A program made the position numbers and the translations under genes. The notes under the pieces were generated by a model. The model made no database searches, was not told the origin of the DNA, and saw only the letters and a program-made list of their open reading frames with translations. This document shows, piece after piece, positions 26,928-35,921 of a stretch of 64,000 nucleotides of DNA. The stretch lies in assembly GCF_016806125.1 (NCBI RefSeq), contig NZ_CP047166.1, positions 4,030,001 to 4,094,000 on the forward strand, in the 5' to 3' direction. The stretch comes from Ponticoccus alexandrii. Lineage in GTDB: Bacteria > Pseudomonadota > Alphaproteobacteria > Rhodobacterales > Rhodobacteraceae. How positions within the stretch are numbered: the first letter of the stretch is position 1; each line of letters starts with the position of its first letter.

Positions 26928-27897
26928 CGCTTTCGAACCCCACCGATGCCGGGTCCAGTTCGTAATGCGCGCCGCAGAACTGGCAGTCGGCGGTCACGAG
27001 GCCATCGTCCGTGGTCATCTTCTCGATGTCCTTGGCCGAGTAGATCGACAGGGACTGCCGCACGCGATCCTCGGAGCAGGTGCAACCGAAGCGGATCGGC
27101 TGGCTGTCATAGACGCGCGGCTGTTCCTCGTGAAACAGGCGCACCAGCAGGTCGGTCGGCGACACGCTGGGGCCGATCAGCTCCAGCTCTTCCAATGTCG
27201 AGACATGCGCGTTCACGCGGTTCCAATTCTCTTTCTCGTCGCCCTCGACCAGATCCTCGGCCGTCAGCAGCCCCGCGTCTCCGGTCGCATCACCCGAGGC
27301 GAAGGGCGAAGCCTTTGGCATGTGCTGCAACATGATGCCACCGGCGCGCCAGTGCTCTGCCACGCCCGGCTCTGTCGAGCGGCCATAGGCCAGCGCGAAG
27401 GTGGTGGGCAGCTGCTCGGACTGGGCGAAATAGGCGGCGGCGCAGTCGGACAGCGACGATCCGGCCACGGGGGTGATGCCCTGATAGGGCTGCATGCCCT
27501 GCCCCTGGTCGATCAGGATGGCGAAATAGCCCTGCCCAAGCTGCTCGAAGGGCGCGGCATCGGTGATGCGGTCCGCGTCGAAGCTGGCATAGGCGCGGAT
27601 GCGCGCGGGCTGACCCTCTTCCTCGGGGCCGTAATAGTCGGTCGCGATCATCCGCACGGGGCCGTTGGTCTGGACCTGCAGCGACAGCTTCCAGCGCAGC
27701 TTGATCGTCTGGCCGATCAGCGCGGTCAGCAGGGCCATCTCGGCCACCAGCGCCTCGACCGGGGCCGGGTAATTTTGTTGCTTGAGCACGCCGGACAACA
27801 CGCCATCCAGACGCGCCACGCGTCCACGCATGTCGGAGCGGTCAAGCTGGAAGGGCAGGACGGTATCGTCCCAGGAGAGTTTGGTGCCGAAGCTCAT
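26914..27897 (-). CDS. hslO: Hsp33, redox-regulated chaperone
   Basis: This 327-residue holdase is switched on by oxidation of a zinc-bound cysteine tetrad. The C-terminal tetrad is present as CTC (in FGCTCSEDRV) and CQFC (in DCQFCGAHYEL). The start at 27897 (MSFGTKLSWDDTVLPF) has an AAGGAAAC ribosome site and matches the family N-terminus; the frame continues 41 codons upstream without support. It heads the hslO-Nudix-cca run and diverges from a second Nudix gene. Confidence 0.95.
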   Translation of the reverse strand: MSFGTKLSWDDTVLPFQLDRSDMRGRVARLDGVLSGVLKQQNYPAPVEALVAEMALLTALIGQTIKLRWKLSLQVQTNGPVRMIATDYYGPEEEGQPARIRAYASFDADRITDAAPFEQLGQGYFAILIDQGQGMQPYQGITPVAGSSLSDCAAAYFAQSEQLPTTFALAYGRSTEPGVAEHWRAGGIMLQHMPKASPFASGDATGDAGLLTAEDLVEGDEKENWNRVNAHVSTLEELELIGPSVSPTDLLVRLFHEEQPRVYDSQPIRFGCTCSEDRVRQSLSIYSAKDIEKMTTDDGLVTADCQFCGAHYELDPASVGFESDDKA

Positions 27898-27973
27898 GGG
27901 GTTTCCTTGTCTGCCGGTGAATGGCAATAGGCGGTCATATAGGGAAAGCTGACGCAAACGCAAAGGGGTCGCC

Positions 27974-28411
27974 ATGGCACCGCGATACGGAGAGGCCCCC
28001 GAAACGGGCCGTAGGTACATCTTTCGGCCCGGGGTCTACGCGATCCTGCCGCGCGACGGGGCACTGTTGCTGACCCACCAGTCAGAGCCGTACCCCGAAT
28101 ACCAGCTGCCCGGCGGCGGCATCGACCCGGGGGAACAGCCGCTGGCCGCACTGCACCGCGAGATCCGCGAAGAGACCGGCTGGACCATAGCGAACCCCCG
28201 GCGGCTGGGCGCTTTCCGGCGGTTCACCTTCATGCCGGATTACGACATCTGGGCGGAAAAGCTGTGCATCCTCTACGCGGCACAGCCTGTTTTTTGCCGC
28301 GAGGCACCGTCAGAACCCGGCCATACCGCGCTGTGGATGCCCGCCGATCTGGCCGCCGAGATGTTGGGTAACCCCGGCGAGCGCGACTTCGTTCGGCGCC
28401 TTTGCCTTTGA
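27974..28411 (+). CDS. Nudix hydrolase (MutT-like)
   Basis: This 145-residue protein has a Nudix box beginning GGGIDPGEQPLAAL and ending REIREETGW. It resembles short housecleaning MutT-type hydrolases. The substrate is not predictable. It diverges from hslO (76 bases between starts) and its stop is 5 bases from the stop of the convergent response-regulator gene. Confidence 0.88.
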   Translation: MAPRYGEAPETGRRYIFRPGVYAILPRDGALLLTHQSEPYPEYQLPGGGIDPGEQPLAALHREIREETGWTIANPRRLGAFRRFTFMPDYDIWAEKLCILYAAQPVFCREAPSEPGHTALWMPADLAAEMLGNPGERDFVRRLCL

Positions 28412-28416
28412 CCGGA

Positions 28417-29688
28417 TCAGCGCAGCACGTCGTATTCCAGCAACGCGGCAGAGACATCGTCGCCCAGCCGGTCTGGGTCGGCCATCTCGGTGGTCAGCCG
28501 CCAGAACATGTCGCCTAGCAGGTCCGGCCCCGTCCCGACCTGCGCGCTGTCGCACAACAGCTGTGCCAACCCGTCTTCACCCAACATGCTGCCGTCTTTC
28601 ATCACCGCCTCGGTGAAGCCGTCCGAATAAAGCAGCAGCAGGTCGCCGCGTTCCATCCGAAAGCTGTGCTGGTCATATGTGACGTCATCCACAAGGCCGA
28701 TGGGCAGGCCGCCATCGCCGATGAACTGCACAGGCCCGTTGCGCCGCAACAGAATCGGCGGCGAGTGCCCAGCCTGTACCAATCGCATCACGCCGGTCGA
28801 CAGGTCGGCGGCGATATAGGCCATGGTCAGATATTCCTCGACCCCGGGATCCGCGGCGAAACGCCGGTTCAGGCGCCGCGCCGTGTCCCTGGGTTCGCGC
28901 AGCGCGAAGGGGAGGTTGTTGCGCCGGTCGAGCGCCACGTTCTGTTCCGGGAAGGTGCTGGACAGGTACCCGGCCACCCGGGCCGTGACCATGGCAGAGG
29001 TGATACCGTGCCCGGAGACATCGATGCTGTAGAGGCCCAGCTGATCCGGGGCAGGGCTGAACATGCCGACGAGATCACCACCGACATGCCCGCAGGGCTG
29101 CAACAACAGGCTGACCCGAGAGGTGCCGAAGATCCGCACCCGCTCTGGCACAAGCGACTGCTGGATCGTGCGCGCCTGCCGCAGGTCGTTCTCGATGGCC
29201 TCGTGGATTTCGCGCAGTTCCCGCAGCGCGTCGGACACCTGCCGGTTGGTTTCCGTCAGTTGCCGTTCCATTGAAACGATCCGCTCACCTGCGTTGATGC
29301 GCGCCCGTAGTTCGTTGGCGTTGACCGGCTTGGTCAGGAAATCGTCGGCCCCGGCATCAAGCCCCTGCGCCACGTCTGCCTTGTCGCTCTTGGAGGTCAG
29401 AAGGATGAAGTAGCCATAGCCGTCCCGGTCGAGGGCGCGGAACCGGCGGCAGAACTCCAGCCCGGTCATGCCGGGCATCATCCAGTCCGAAAGAACGAGG
29501 TCCGGCGGCCTGTGAAGGCAAAGCTGCAGGGCATCGGGCCCGGATGTGGCGACATCGACCTCGAACCCCCAGCGTTTCAGCATGGCAGAAACGATGCGCA
29601 ATTGCAGGTTGCTGTCATCGACCACCAGCACGCGGCTGATTGCACCGGTCTGGCCCGGTGGGCATTCGAGGCGTTCCGAATTCAACAA
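28417..29688 (-). CDS. Response regulator with PP2C/SpoIIE-type phosphatase output domain
   Basis: This is a 423-residue cytoplasmic signalling protein. The receiver domain (about residues 17-135) has the acidic pair VVDDS, the phospho-acceptor Asp in LVLSDWMMPG, and the Lys in LTKPV. A coiled-coil linker (about 140-175) leads to a SpoIIE phosphatase domain (about 180-420) with GGDLVG, DVSGHG and DDVSAALLEY metal-binding Asp positions. Such proteins control partner-switching pathways (RsbU type). No anti-sigma kinase or STAS protein is adjacent; an Hpt gene diverges from it. Confidence 0.92.
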   Translation of the reverse strand: MLNSERLECPPGQTGAISRVLVVDDSNLQLRIVSAMLKRWGFEVDVATSGPDALQLCLHRPPDLVLSDWMMPGMTGLEFCRRFRALDRDGYGYFILLTSKSDKADVAQGLDAGADDFLTKPVNANELRARINAGERIVSMERQLTETNRQVSDALRELREIHEAIENDLRQARTIQQSLVPERVRIFGTSRVSLLLQPCGHVGGDLVGMFSPAPDQLGLYSIDVSGHGITSAMVTARVAGYLSSTFPEQNVALDRRNNLPFALREPRDTARRLNRRFAADPGVEEYLTMAYIAADLSTGVMRLVQAGHSPPILLRRNGPVQFIGDGGLPIGLVDDVTYDQHSFRMERGDLLLLYSDGFTEAVMKDGSMLGEDGLAQLLCDSAQVGTGPDLLGDMFWRLTTEMADPDRLGDDVSAALLEYDVLR

Positions 29689-29853
29689 TAACGTCCCTCA
29701 CCGGACAAAGTCATACGGTCAAGGTGACTAGCGCAGAGACCTTAACCGTTGCTGAAACGTAAAATTTTGCCTTGTCGCCACGCTTCAGTCGCCCGTTTGA
29801 AACCCTATGTTCACGTTCTCCCCCATACTGTGGCGGCACGCTGGAGGTGCATC

Positions 29854-30189
29854 ATGATTGACTGGGCACGTGTCGAAGACCTTTTGGACGAGGTCGGGGC
29901 CGAGGATTTCGACGAAATCGTCGGTCTGTTCCTGACGGAAGTGGAAACCGCGGTTGCGAAGCTTGAAGCTGCGGGTGACAACCCCGTCCTGCTTGAGGAA
30001 CACATGCATTTCCTGAAAGGCGCGGCGCTGAACCTGGGGTTCGACGCGCTGGCGCAGGCCTGCCAGAAGGGCGAAACGGCCGCCACCATGAACACCCCGC
30101 AAGAGGTCACCGCCGCCGAGGTGCGCGAGATCTACAGCCAGTCGCGGGCGGTGTTCGAACGCGATCTTCCCGGCAAGCTGGCCGCCTGA
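29854..30189 (+). CDS. Hpt-domain phosphotransfer protein
   Basis: This 111-residue protein consists of a single Hpt domain. The phosphorylatable His is His52 in HFLKGAALNLGF. The start at 29854 follows a strong GGAGGTG ribosome site; the frame extends 35 codons upstream without one. It lies 165 bases from the divergent receiver-phosphatase gene and is its most likely phosphodonor or sink. The sensor kinase must be encoded elsewhere. Confidence 0.9.
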   Translation: MIDWARVEDLLDEVGAEDFDEIVGLFLTEVETAVAKLEAAGDNPVLLEEHMHFLKGAALNLGFDALAQACQKGETAATMNTPQEVTAAEVREIYSQSRAVFERDLPGKLAA

Positions 30190-30282
30190 AGCGTCCCGGT
30201 GCAAAGCTGTGACAGGCATAGCCCGCCACAGCCTTGTCGGGACAGTCGTATCAGGGACGCGTCGGGCAAGGCCCGAAAAGCG

Positions 30283-31509
30283 TTAGATCACGAACTGCGC
30301 GACCGTCTCGTCTTCGGTGATGTCCTGGTAGGTGAAGCCATTGGCATCCAGCTTTGCCAGAAGCGTTTGAAAGTTCTGCGGCCGCGCGGTCTCGATCCCG
30401 ATGAGGACAGAGCCGAAGTTGCGCGCCGACTTCTTCAGATACTCGAAGCGGGCGATATCGTCTTCCGGCCCGAGGAAGTTCAGGAAATCCTTCAACGCGC
30501 CGGGCCGCTGGGGCAGGCGCAGGATGAAGTATTTCTTCACGCCGGAATAGCGTTGCGCACGCTCCTTAACCTCGGGCAGCCGCTCGAAGTCGAAGTTGCC
30601 GCCAGAGGTAATGCAGACCACCGTCCGGCCCCGGATCGACAACCCGAGATCCTTCAGCGCATCCACCGACAGCGCCCCCGCCGGTTCCAGCACGATCCCC
30701 TCGACGTTCAGCATGTCCAGCATCGTTGTGCACAGCCGGTCTTCGTTGATCGTCAGGGTATTGGCGACGCCGACGTCCCTGAGGCAGGCAAATGTCTTCT
30801 CGCCGATCTTCGCCACGGCGGCGCCATCGGCGAAGGTGTTGACGCGGGGCAGGGCGACAGGCTCTCCGGCCTCCAGCGCCGCGCGCAGGCAGGCGCCGCC
30901 CAGGGGTTCCACAAAGGTATACTGCACACCGGTCCCGAGGTAGGAAAACAGCCCCGAGGCCAGCCCGCCGCCGCCCACGGGCACCACCATCAGGTCGGGC
31001 AGGCGGCCCAGCTGGCGCTCGATCTCGACCGCGACAGAGGCCTGCCCCTCGATCACGTCCTCGTCGTCGAAGGGCGACAGGAAATGCCCGCCCTCTGCCG
31101 CCACGAAGGCCTGCGCCGCATGCAGGCAGTCGTCGAAATAGTCGCCGATCAGGCGAATCTCGACATTGGCGCCGCCAAACATCTCTGTCTTCCGGATCTT
31201 CTGCTGCGGCGTCGTGACCGGCATGAAGATCACGCCCTTCACGTCGAACTGGCGGCACATCCAGGCCACGCCCTGCGCGTGGTTGCCGGCACTCGCGGCC
31301 ACGAACAGCGCCTCTCCGGTCTGCTTGCGCATGGCGTTGAAGGCGCCGCGCAGCTTGTAGCTGCGCACCGGCGACAGATCCTCGCGCTTCAGCCAGATGT
31401 CGGCGCCGTACAGCTGCGACAGGTGGTCGTTGCGCAGCAGCGGGGTTTCGGGGAAGGCCGCGCGCATCGCCTCTTCGGCGGCGCGGGCGCGGGACTGAAA
31501 ATCGGTCAT
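30283..31509 (-). CDS. ilvA: Threonine ammonia-lyase (threonine deaminase)
   Basis: IlvA converts threonine to 2-oxobutyrate, the first step towards isoleucine. The 408-residue protein has the PLP lysine in RSYKLRGAFN, the glycine-rich PLP-phosphate loop VPVGGGGLASG and a C-terminal ACT-like regulatory domain (about residues 325-408, KKYFILRLPQRPGALKDFL). It is the short one-ACT form, not the 514-residue E. coli form. Feedback control by isoleucine is possible but not shown. Confidence 0.95.
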   Translation of the reverse strand: MTDFQSRARAAEEAMRAAFPETPLLRNDHLSQLYGADIWLKREDLSPVRSYKLRGAFNAMRKQTGEALFVAASAGNHAQGVAWMCRQFDVKGVIFMPVTTPQQKIRKTEMFGGANVEIRLIGDYFDDCLHAAQAFVAAEGGHFLSPFDDEDVIEGQASVAVEIERQLGRLPDLMVVPVGGGGLASGLFSYLGTGVQYTFVEPLGGACLRAALEAGEPVALPRVNTFADGAAVAKIGEKTFACLRDVGVANTLTINEDRLCTTMLDMLNVEGIVLEPAGALSVDALKDLGLSIRGRTVVCITSGGNFDFERLPEVKERAQRYSGVKKYFILRLPQRPGALKDFLNFLGPEDDIARFEYLKKSARNFGSVLIGIETARPQNFQTLLAKLDANGFTYQDITEDETVAQFVI

Positions 31510-31540
31510 GGCAAAACCCTTCCCCAGGTCATGGTGCGGT

Positions 31541-32320
31541 TCAGGCGATCGTGCGCCCTTCGACGCAGATACCGTAGAGCGAGGTCAGAAGCGAGGCACC
31601 GACCATGGTCACCACCCAGCCCACGGCAAGACCGTAGACCGTCGACAGCAGGGACAGGCTGTCCCCCGCGACGATATTGGGGATCATCACAAGAGTCATG
31701 CCCAGCACCGAGATCACTGCCAGCGCGAAGATCGCGCCGCTTTCGGCGCCGGTCGCCTGCCATGCGTTGTGCAGCGTCAGCTTGCGGCCCAGGGTGCCGG
31801 CGGGCAGGATCACGCCCAGCCTGAGAAAGACGTAAAGCACACCCGCCACCGTCGCCAGCACCAGCGGCAGGGTCGCGCCGGGCATCGAGGTCATCAGCAG
31901 CCCGGCGGGAATGGCCAGCGTGAACAGCGCGACCACCAGCAAGAGCGCGATCAGCACCGACCGCCCGAAATACCCCAGCACGAGGTCGCCCCGGAACGGC
32001 GGCACCGGACCGGCGGGGATCTCTTCCAGCAGCACGTAGCGGTGCCAGTTCACCGCGATCCACAGGCTGGCGATGGCAGCCGCGAATTGCAGGCAGAAGA
32101 AAATGGCATAGGCCAGCGGTTCGACCTGGGGCAGGGCGCCGCCCATGGTGGCGTCGATATCCGTCCCCACGTCCGTCGTGGCCAGAAGCGCGGGGTTCAG
32201 AAGCAGGAAGATCTGCGCCGCGATGTGGGCGCAATAGGGCACCGCAGAGATCCGGAAGGCCGCGTCGAGATTGCGGAAAACCAGCCCCGCCGAATGGGTA
32301 AAGATGTGCCAGCCGCGCAT
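31541..32320 (-). CDS. Integral membrane protein of unknown function
   Basis: This 259-residue protein has about six hydrophobic segments and a charged loop [15 protein letters not shown] after the second or third helix, a pattern seen in uncharacterised alphaproteobacterial membrane proteins. The start at 32320 ([18 protein letters not shown]) has a GGAGGTC ribosome site; the longer frame lacks one. It follows the ilvA start by 31 bases on the same strand and diverges from argG. No function can be assigned. Confidence 0.8.
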   Translation of the reverse strand: MRGWHIFTHSAGLVFRNLDAAFRISAVPYCAHIAAQIFLLLNPALLATTDVGTDIDATMGGALPQVEPLAYAIFFCLQFAAAIASLWIAVNWHRYVLLEEIPAGPVPPFRGDLVLGYFGRSVLIALLLVVALFTLAIPAGLLMTSMPGATLPLVLATVAGVLYVFLRLGVILPAGTLGRKLTLHNAWQATGAESGAIFALAVISVLGMTLVMIPNIVAGDSLSLLSTVYGLAVGWVVTMVGASLLTSLYGICVEGRTIA

Positions 32321-32442
32321 GTTCGACCTCCCTGCCGTGCCGGGGATGGCTACCACGTCCGGCGCGGGCGTCAACGGCCCAGCCTTGCCCAGCCCTTCAA
32401 AACCCGGTAATCCGCGCGCCGTATACAAAGAGGATCCCCGAC

Positions 32443-33669
32443 ATGAGCGCGCCCAAGAAAGTTGTCCTGGCCTATTCCGGTGGCCTCGACACCTCGATCA
32501 TCCTGAAATGGCTTCAGACCGAATACGGCTGCGAGGTGGTGACCTTCACCGCCGACCTCGGCCAGGGCGAAGAGCTGGAGCCTGCACGCAAGAAGGCCGA
32601 GCTGCTGGGGATCAAGCCCGAGAACATCTACATCGAGGACGTGCGCGAGGAATTCGTGCGCGATTTCGTCTTCCCGATGTTCCGCGCCAATGCGGTCTAC
32701 GAAGGGCTTTACCTGCTGGGCACGTCGATCGCGCGCCCGCTGATTTCCAAGCGGCTGGTCGAGATCGCCGAAGAAGTCGGCGCCGATGCCATCGCCCATG
32801 GCGCGACCGGTAAGGGCAACGACCAGGTGCGCTTTGAACTTAGCGCCGCCGCGCTGAACCCCGATGTGAAGTGCATCGCGCCGTGGCGCGAATGGGACCT
32901 GTCCTCGCGCACCAAGCTGCTCGAATTCGCCGAGCAGAACCAGATCCCGATCGCCAAGGACAAGCGCGGCGAGGCGCCGTTCAGCGTCGACGCGAACCTG
33001 CTGCACACCTCCTCCGAGGGCAAGGTTCTGGAAGATCCCGCCGTCATGGCGCCCGACTATGTCTTCCAGCGCACCGTCGTCCCCGAGGACGCGCCGAACG
33101 AACCCGAGTTCATCGAGATCACCTTTGAAAAGGGTGACGCCGTGGCGATCAACGGCGAGGCCATGTCGCCCGCCACGATCCTCACCAGGCTCAACGAGCT
33201 GGGCGGCAAGCACGGCTGCGGGCGCCTCGACTTCGTCGAGAACCGCTTTGTCGGCATGAAGTCCCGCGGCATCTACGAGACCCCCGGCGGCACCGTCCTG
33301 CTGGAGGCGCATCGCGGCATCGAGCAGATCACGCTGGACAGCGGCGCGGGCCACCTGAAGGACAGCCTGATGCCGCGCTACGCGGAACTGATCTACAACG
33401 GCTTCTGGTTCTCGCCCGAACGCGAGATGCTGCAGGCCGCCATCGACAAGTCGCAGGAACTGGTCTCGGGTACCGTCCGGCTAAAGCTTTACAAGGGCTC
33501 CGCGACCTGCGTTGGCCGCTGGTCGGACGCCTCGCTCTACTCCGAGGCGCATGTGACCTTCGAGGACGACGCCGGCGCCTACGACCAGAAGGACGCGGCG
33601 GGCTTCATCCAGCTGAACGCCCTGCGCCTGCGCCTTCTGGCCGCGCGCAAGCGGCGGTTGGGGTCCTGA
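32443..33669 (+). CDS. argG: Argininosuccinate synthase
   Basis: ArgG joins citrulline and aspartate using ATP in arginine synthesis. The 408-residue protein shows the N-type PP-loop [23 protein letters not shown], and the EWDLSSRTK region. Length is exactly typical. A GAGG ribosome site precedes the ATG. Nearest genes (a membrane protein and a DUF1810 gene) are not arginine genes. Confidence 0.97.
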   Translation: MSAPKKVVLAYSGGLDTSIILKWLQTEYGCEVVTFTADLGQGEELEPARKKAELLGIKPENIYIEDVREEFVRDFVFPMFRANAVYEGLYLLGTSIARPLISKRLVEIAEEVGADAIAHGATGKGNDQVRFELSAAALNPDVKCIAPWREWDLSSRTKLLEFAEQNQIPIAKDKRGEAPFSVDANLLHTSSEGKVLEDPAVMAPDYVFQRTVVPEDAPNEPEFIEITFEKGDAVAINGEAMSPATILTRLNELGGKHGCGRLDFVENRFVGMKSRGIYETPGGTVLLEAHRGIEQITLDSGAGHLKDSLMPRYAELIYNGFWFSPEREMLQAAIDKSQELVSGTVRLKLYKGSATCVGRWSDASLYSEAHVTFEDDAGAYDQKDAAGFIQLNALRLRLLAARKRRLGS

Positions 33670-33729
33670 CACCCAGCCTGCACTCTGGCCAGCGCGACAC
33701 CGGGCTGGCCGCCATGCTACAGTGTCGCC

Positions 33730-34146
33730 ATGGCTGAGTTTCAGGAATTCGTCGACGCGCAGGATGCCGTCTGGACCGACGTCCTGCGCGAACTGCGAGC
33801 GGGGCAGAAGACCTCTCACTGGATCTGGTGGGTCTTCCCGCAATTGCGCGCTTTGGGCCGCAGCCCGCGCGCCCTGCATTTCGGGCTTGCGGGTCTGGAC
33901 GAGGCCACAGCCTACCTTTCCCATCCAATTCTTGGCCCGCGTTTGCTGGATTGTACCGCGTTGTTGCTGACCCATGACGGCACCGACCCCGAGCGCATCC
34001 TTGGCCCTGTCGATGCGCTGAAAGTCCGCTCCTGCATGACCCTGTTCAAGGCGGTCCCGAAGGCGCCAGCGGCGTTTTCCACCGTTCTCGACCGGCTGTA
34101 TGGCGGCGACCGCTGTCCGGTGACCACCCGGGCGCTGTCAGCCTGA
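33730..34146 (+). CDS. DUF1810 family protein
   Basis: This 138-residue protein matches the DUF1810 pattern: FQEFVDAQD, KTSHWIWWVFPQL, YLSHPILGPRL and KVRSCMTLF. Members are soluble; no experimentally established role is known to me. It follows argG after 60 bases. Some relatives occur near ADP-ribose-related genes, but nothing of that kind is here. Confidence 0.9.
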   Translation: MAEFQEFVDAQDAVWTDVLRELRAGQKTSHWIWWVFPQLRALGRSPRALHFGLAGLDEATAYLSHPILGPRLLDCTALLLTHDGTDPERILGPVDALKVRSCMTLFKAVPKAPAAFSTVLDRLYGGDRCPVTTRALSA

Positions 34147-34266
34147 CAGCAGCCGTTTCACGCGCCTTTTCCCCCTCACACCCCGGTCACCTTGCGGTGA
34201 AACCGCGTTGCATCCGTTGCCAAACCGCCCCGCTGCATCACACCATCAGGGCAAAGGAGGATTGTC

Positions 34267-34911
34267 ATGCGAACCTATATTATTCGGGGCCTGACCGGCC
34301 TGTGCCTTTCGGCACTCGCGGTCTCGGCCCAGCCCAAAGCCGTGCAAGCGGCAGAGCTTTACGTCGCCGGCGGCTGCTTCTGGTGCGTCGAGGCGGATTT
34401 CGAGAAGGTCAAAGGCGTGTCCGAGGTCGTGTCCGGCTACATGGGCGGGACGGTGGCCGATCCGACCTACAAGCAGGTGACGCGCGGTGGCACCGGCCAT
34501 TACGAGGCGGTGCGCATCGACTACGATCCGGCGCAGGTCTCTGCCCGGCAGCTGTACGACCTGTTCTTCCGCTCCGTCGATCCGCTGGATGCGGGCGGGC
34601 AGTTCTGCGACCGGGGCGACAGCTACCGAACCGCGATCTTCGCCGACGGCGCCGACCGGCAGGCCGCGGAGGCAGCCAAGGCCGCGGCCAGCAAGGCTCT
34701 TGATCAGCAGGTGGTGACCCCGGTTCTGGACAAGGCGCCCTTTTACGAGGCCGAGGACTACCACCAGGACTATTACAAGGGCACCAACACCGTGGTGACC
34801 CGCTTCGGCATCATCAAGCAGAGCGATGCCTACAAGCGCTACCGCACCGGCTGCGGGAGGGATCAGCGGATCAAGGCGCTTTGGGGCAGCGCCGCGCCCT
34901 TCATCAACTAG
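34267..34911 (+). CDS. msrA: Peptide methionine-S-sulfoxide reductase MsrA, exported
   Basis: MsrA repairs S-methionine sulfoxide. The catalytic Cys37 is in GGCFWC. Family segments [16 protein letters not shown] and AEDYHQDYY are present. Residues 1-29 look like a signal peptide (hydrophobic core then AVQAAE), so this copy should act in the periplasm, unlike the usual cytoplasmic MsrA. An AAAGGAGG ribosome site precedes the ATG. No msrB is adjacent. Confidence 0.95.
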   Translation: MRTYIIRGLTGLCLSALAVSAQPKAVQAAELYVAGGCFWCVEADFEKVKGVSEVVSGYMGGTVADPTYKQVTRGGTGHYEAVRIDYDPAQVSARQLYDLFFRSVDPLDAGGQFCDRGDSYRTAIFADGADRQAAEAAKAAASKALDQQVVTPVLDKAPFYEAEDYHQDYYKGTNTVVTRFGIIKQSDAYKRYRTGCGRDQRIKALWGSAAPFIN

Positions 34912-34992
34912 GGCGCCCCGGCGGCAGAGGCGCACGCCGATGCGCTTCGCGGCCTGCGGGGCGACCCCGTCACGGCCAGAGGCCTAGGGGCC

Positions 34993-35871
34993 TCAGGCCG
35001 GCGGGTCGAAGGCCTGAACCTCCTTGAGGTCCGGGATCACATCCGCCGCGCCCATGCGCGTGACCATCAGCGCCCCGGCCTTGGACGCCAGCCGGATGGC
35101 CTGCTCCATCGGCATGCCGCGATCCAGCCCGGCCATGACATAGCCGGTAAAGGTATCGCCCGCGCCCGTGGTATCGACCGGGGACACCTTGAAGGCCGGA
35201 AAGCTCCGGGTCTCGCCGCTATCGGTGTTGTGCCAGCGGCAGCCCTTCGATCCCAGCGTCACGATGATGTCGCGCACCGGCAGAGAGGCCGGTTCTGTCC
35301 CCGTGGCCTCGGCCAGCTGCGCGGCCTCGACCTCGTTCAGGAACAGCAGGTCGAGCAGCGGCAGCACCTGCTGGACCGAGGCCGCGTCAAAAGGGGCGGC
35401 GGCATGGGCCACGCGCATCCCCCGGGCCGAGGCGCGTTCGGCGCCGATCCGCAGGGCGTTGGTTTCATTCTGGAACAGGAAGCTGTCGGCCTCGGTCGCC
35501 TCTGTCAGGGCGCGCGCGATGTGGTCTTCGGTCAGGGCATGGTTGGCCCCGGGCAGGATGATGATGTTGTTCTCGCCCGCGTCGTCGACGGCGATCACCG
35601 CGTTGCCAGTGACTTCGTCCACCGTGGCAACGGGGCGGGTATCGACGCCGTATTCCATCAGCCGCTCGACTGCCCAGCCTCCGTCAGCACCCACCGCGCC
35701 GATATGCAGGCAGCGGGCGCCCGCCCGGGCCGCGGCAACGGACATGTTGGCGCCCTTGCCGCCAAGGCCGCGGCTGAAAGAGCGCGCCGCCAGCGTTTCC
35801 CCGGCGCCGGGCAGGTGCGGCACGCGGTAAACGAGATCCGCGTTGATGGACCCGAGGTTGAAAATGGCCAT
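34993..35871 (-). CDS. PfkB-family carbohydrate kinase (ribokinase-like)
   Basis: This 292-residue sugar kinase has both PfkB signatures: GGKGANMSVAAARAG (residues 37-51) and DTTGAGDTF with the catalytic Asp239. NADLVYRVP and GGKGAN fit ribokinase-like members, but the substrate is not certain. The start at 35871 has an AAGGAC ribosome site; the frame extends 13 codons further. It follows maeB on the same strand after 50 bases that contain a GC hairpin. Confidence 0.9.
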   Translation of the reverse strand: MAIFNLGSINADLVYRVPHLPGAGETLAARSFSRGLGGKGANMSVAAARAGARCLHIGAVGADGGWAVERLMEYGVDTRPVATVDEVTGNAVIAVDDAGENNIIILPGANHALTEDHIARALTEATEADSFLFQNETNALRIGAERASARGMRVAHAAAPFDAASVQQVLPLLDLLFLNEVEAAQLAEATGTEPASLPVRDIIVTLGSKGCRWHNTDSGETRSFPAFKVSPVDTTGAGDTFTGYVMAGLDRGMPMEQAIRLASKAGALMVTRMGAADVIPDLKEVQAFDPPA

Positions 35872-35891
35872 GGCGTGTCCTTCGGTGCAGC

Positions 35892-35912
35892 GGGTGGGTC
35901 GAGCACCCACCC
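35892..35912 (-). terminator. Hairpin between maeB and the PfkB kinase gene
   Basis: A perfect 8-bp stem (35892-35899 with 35905-35912) closes a 5-base loop 10 bases after the maeB stop. No T-run follows, so it may stabilise the maeB transcript or reduce read-through rather than fully terminate. Confidence 0.4.
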
Positions 35913-35921
35913 TGCGACAGT

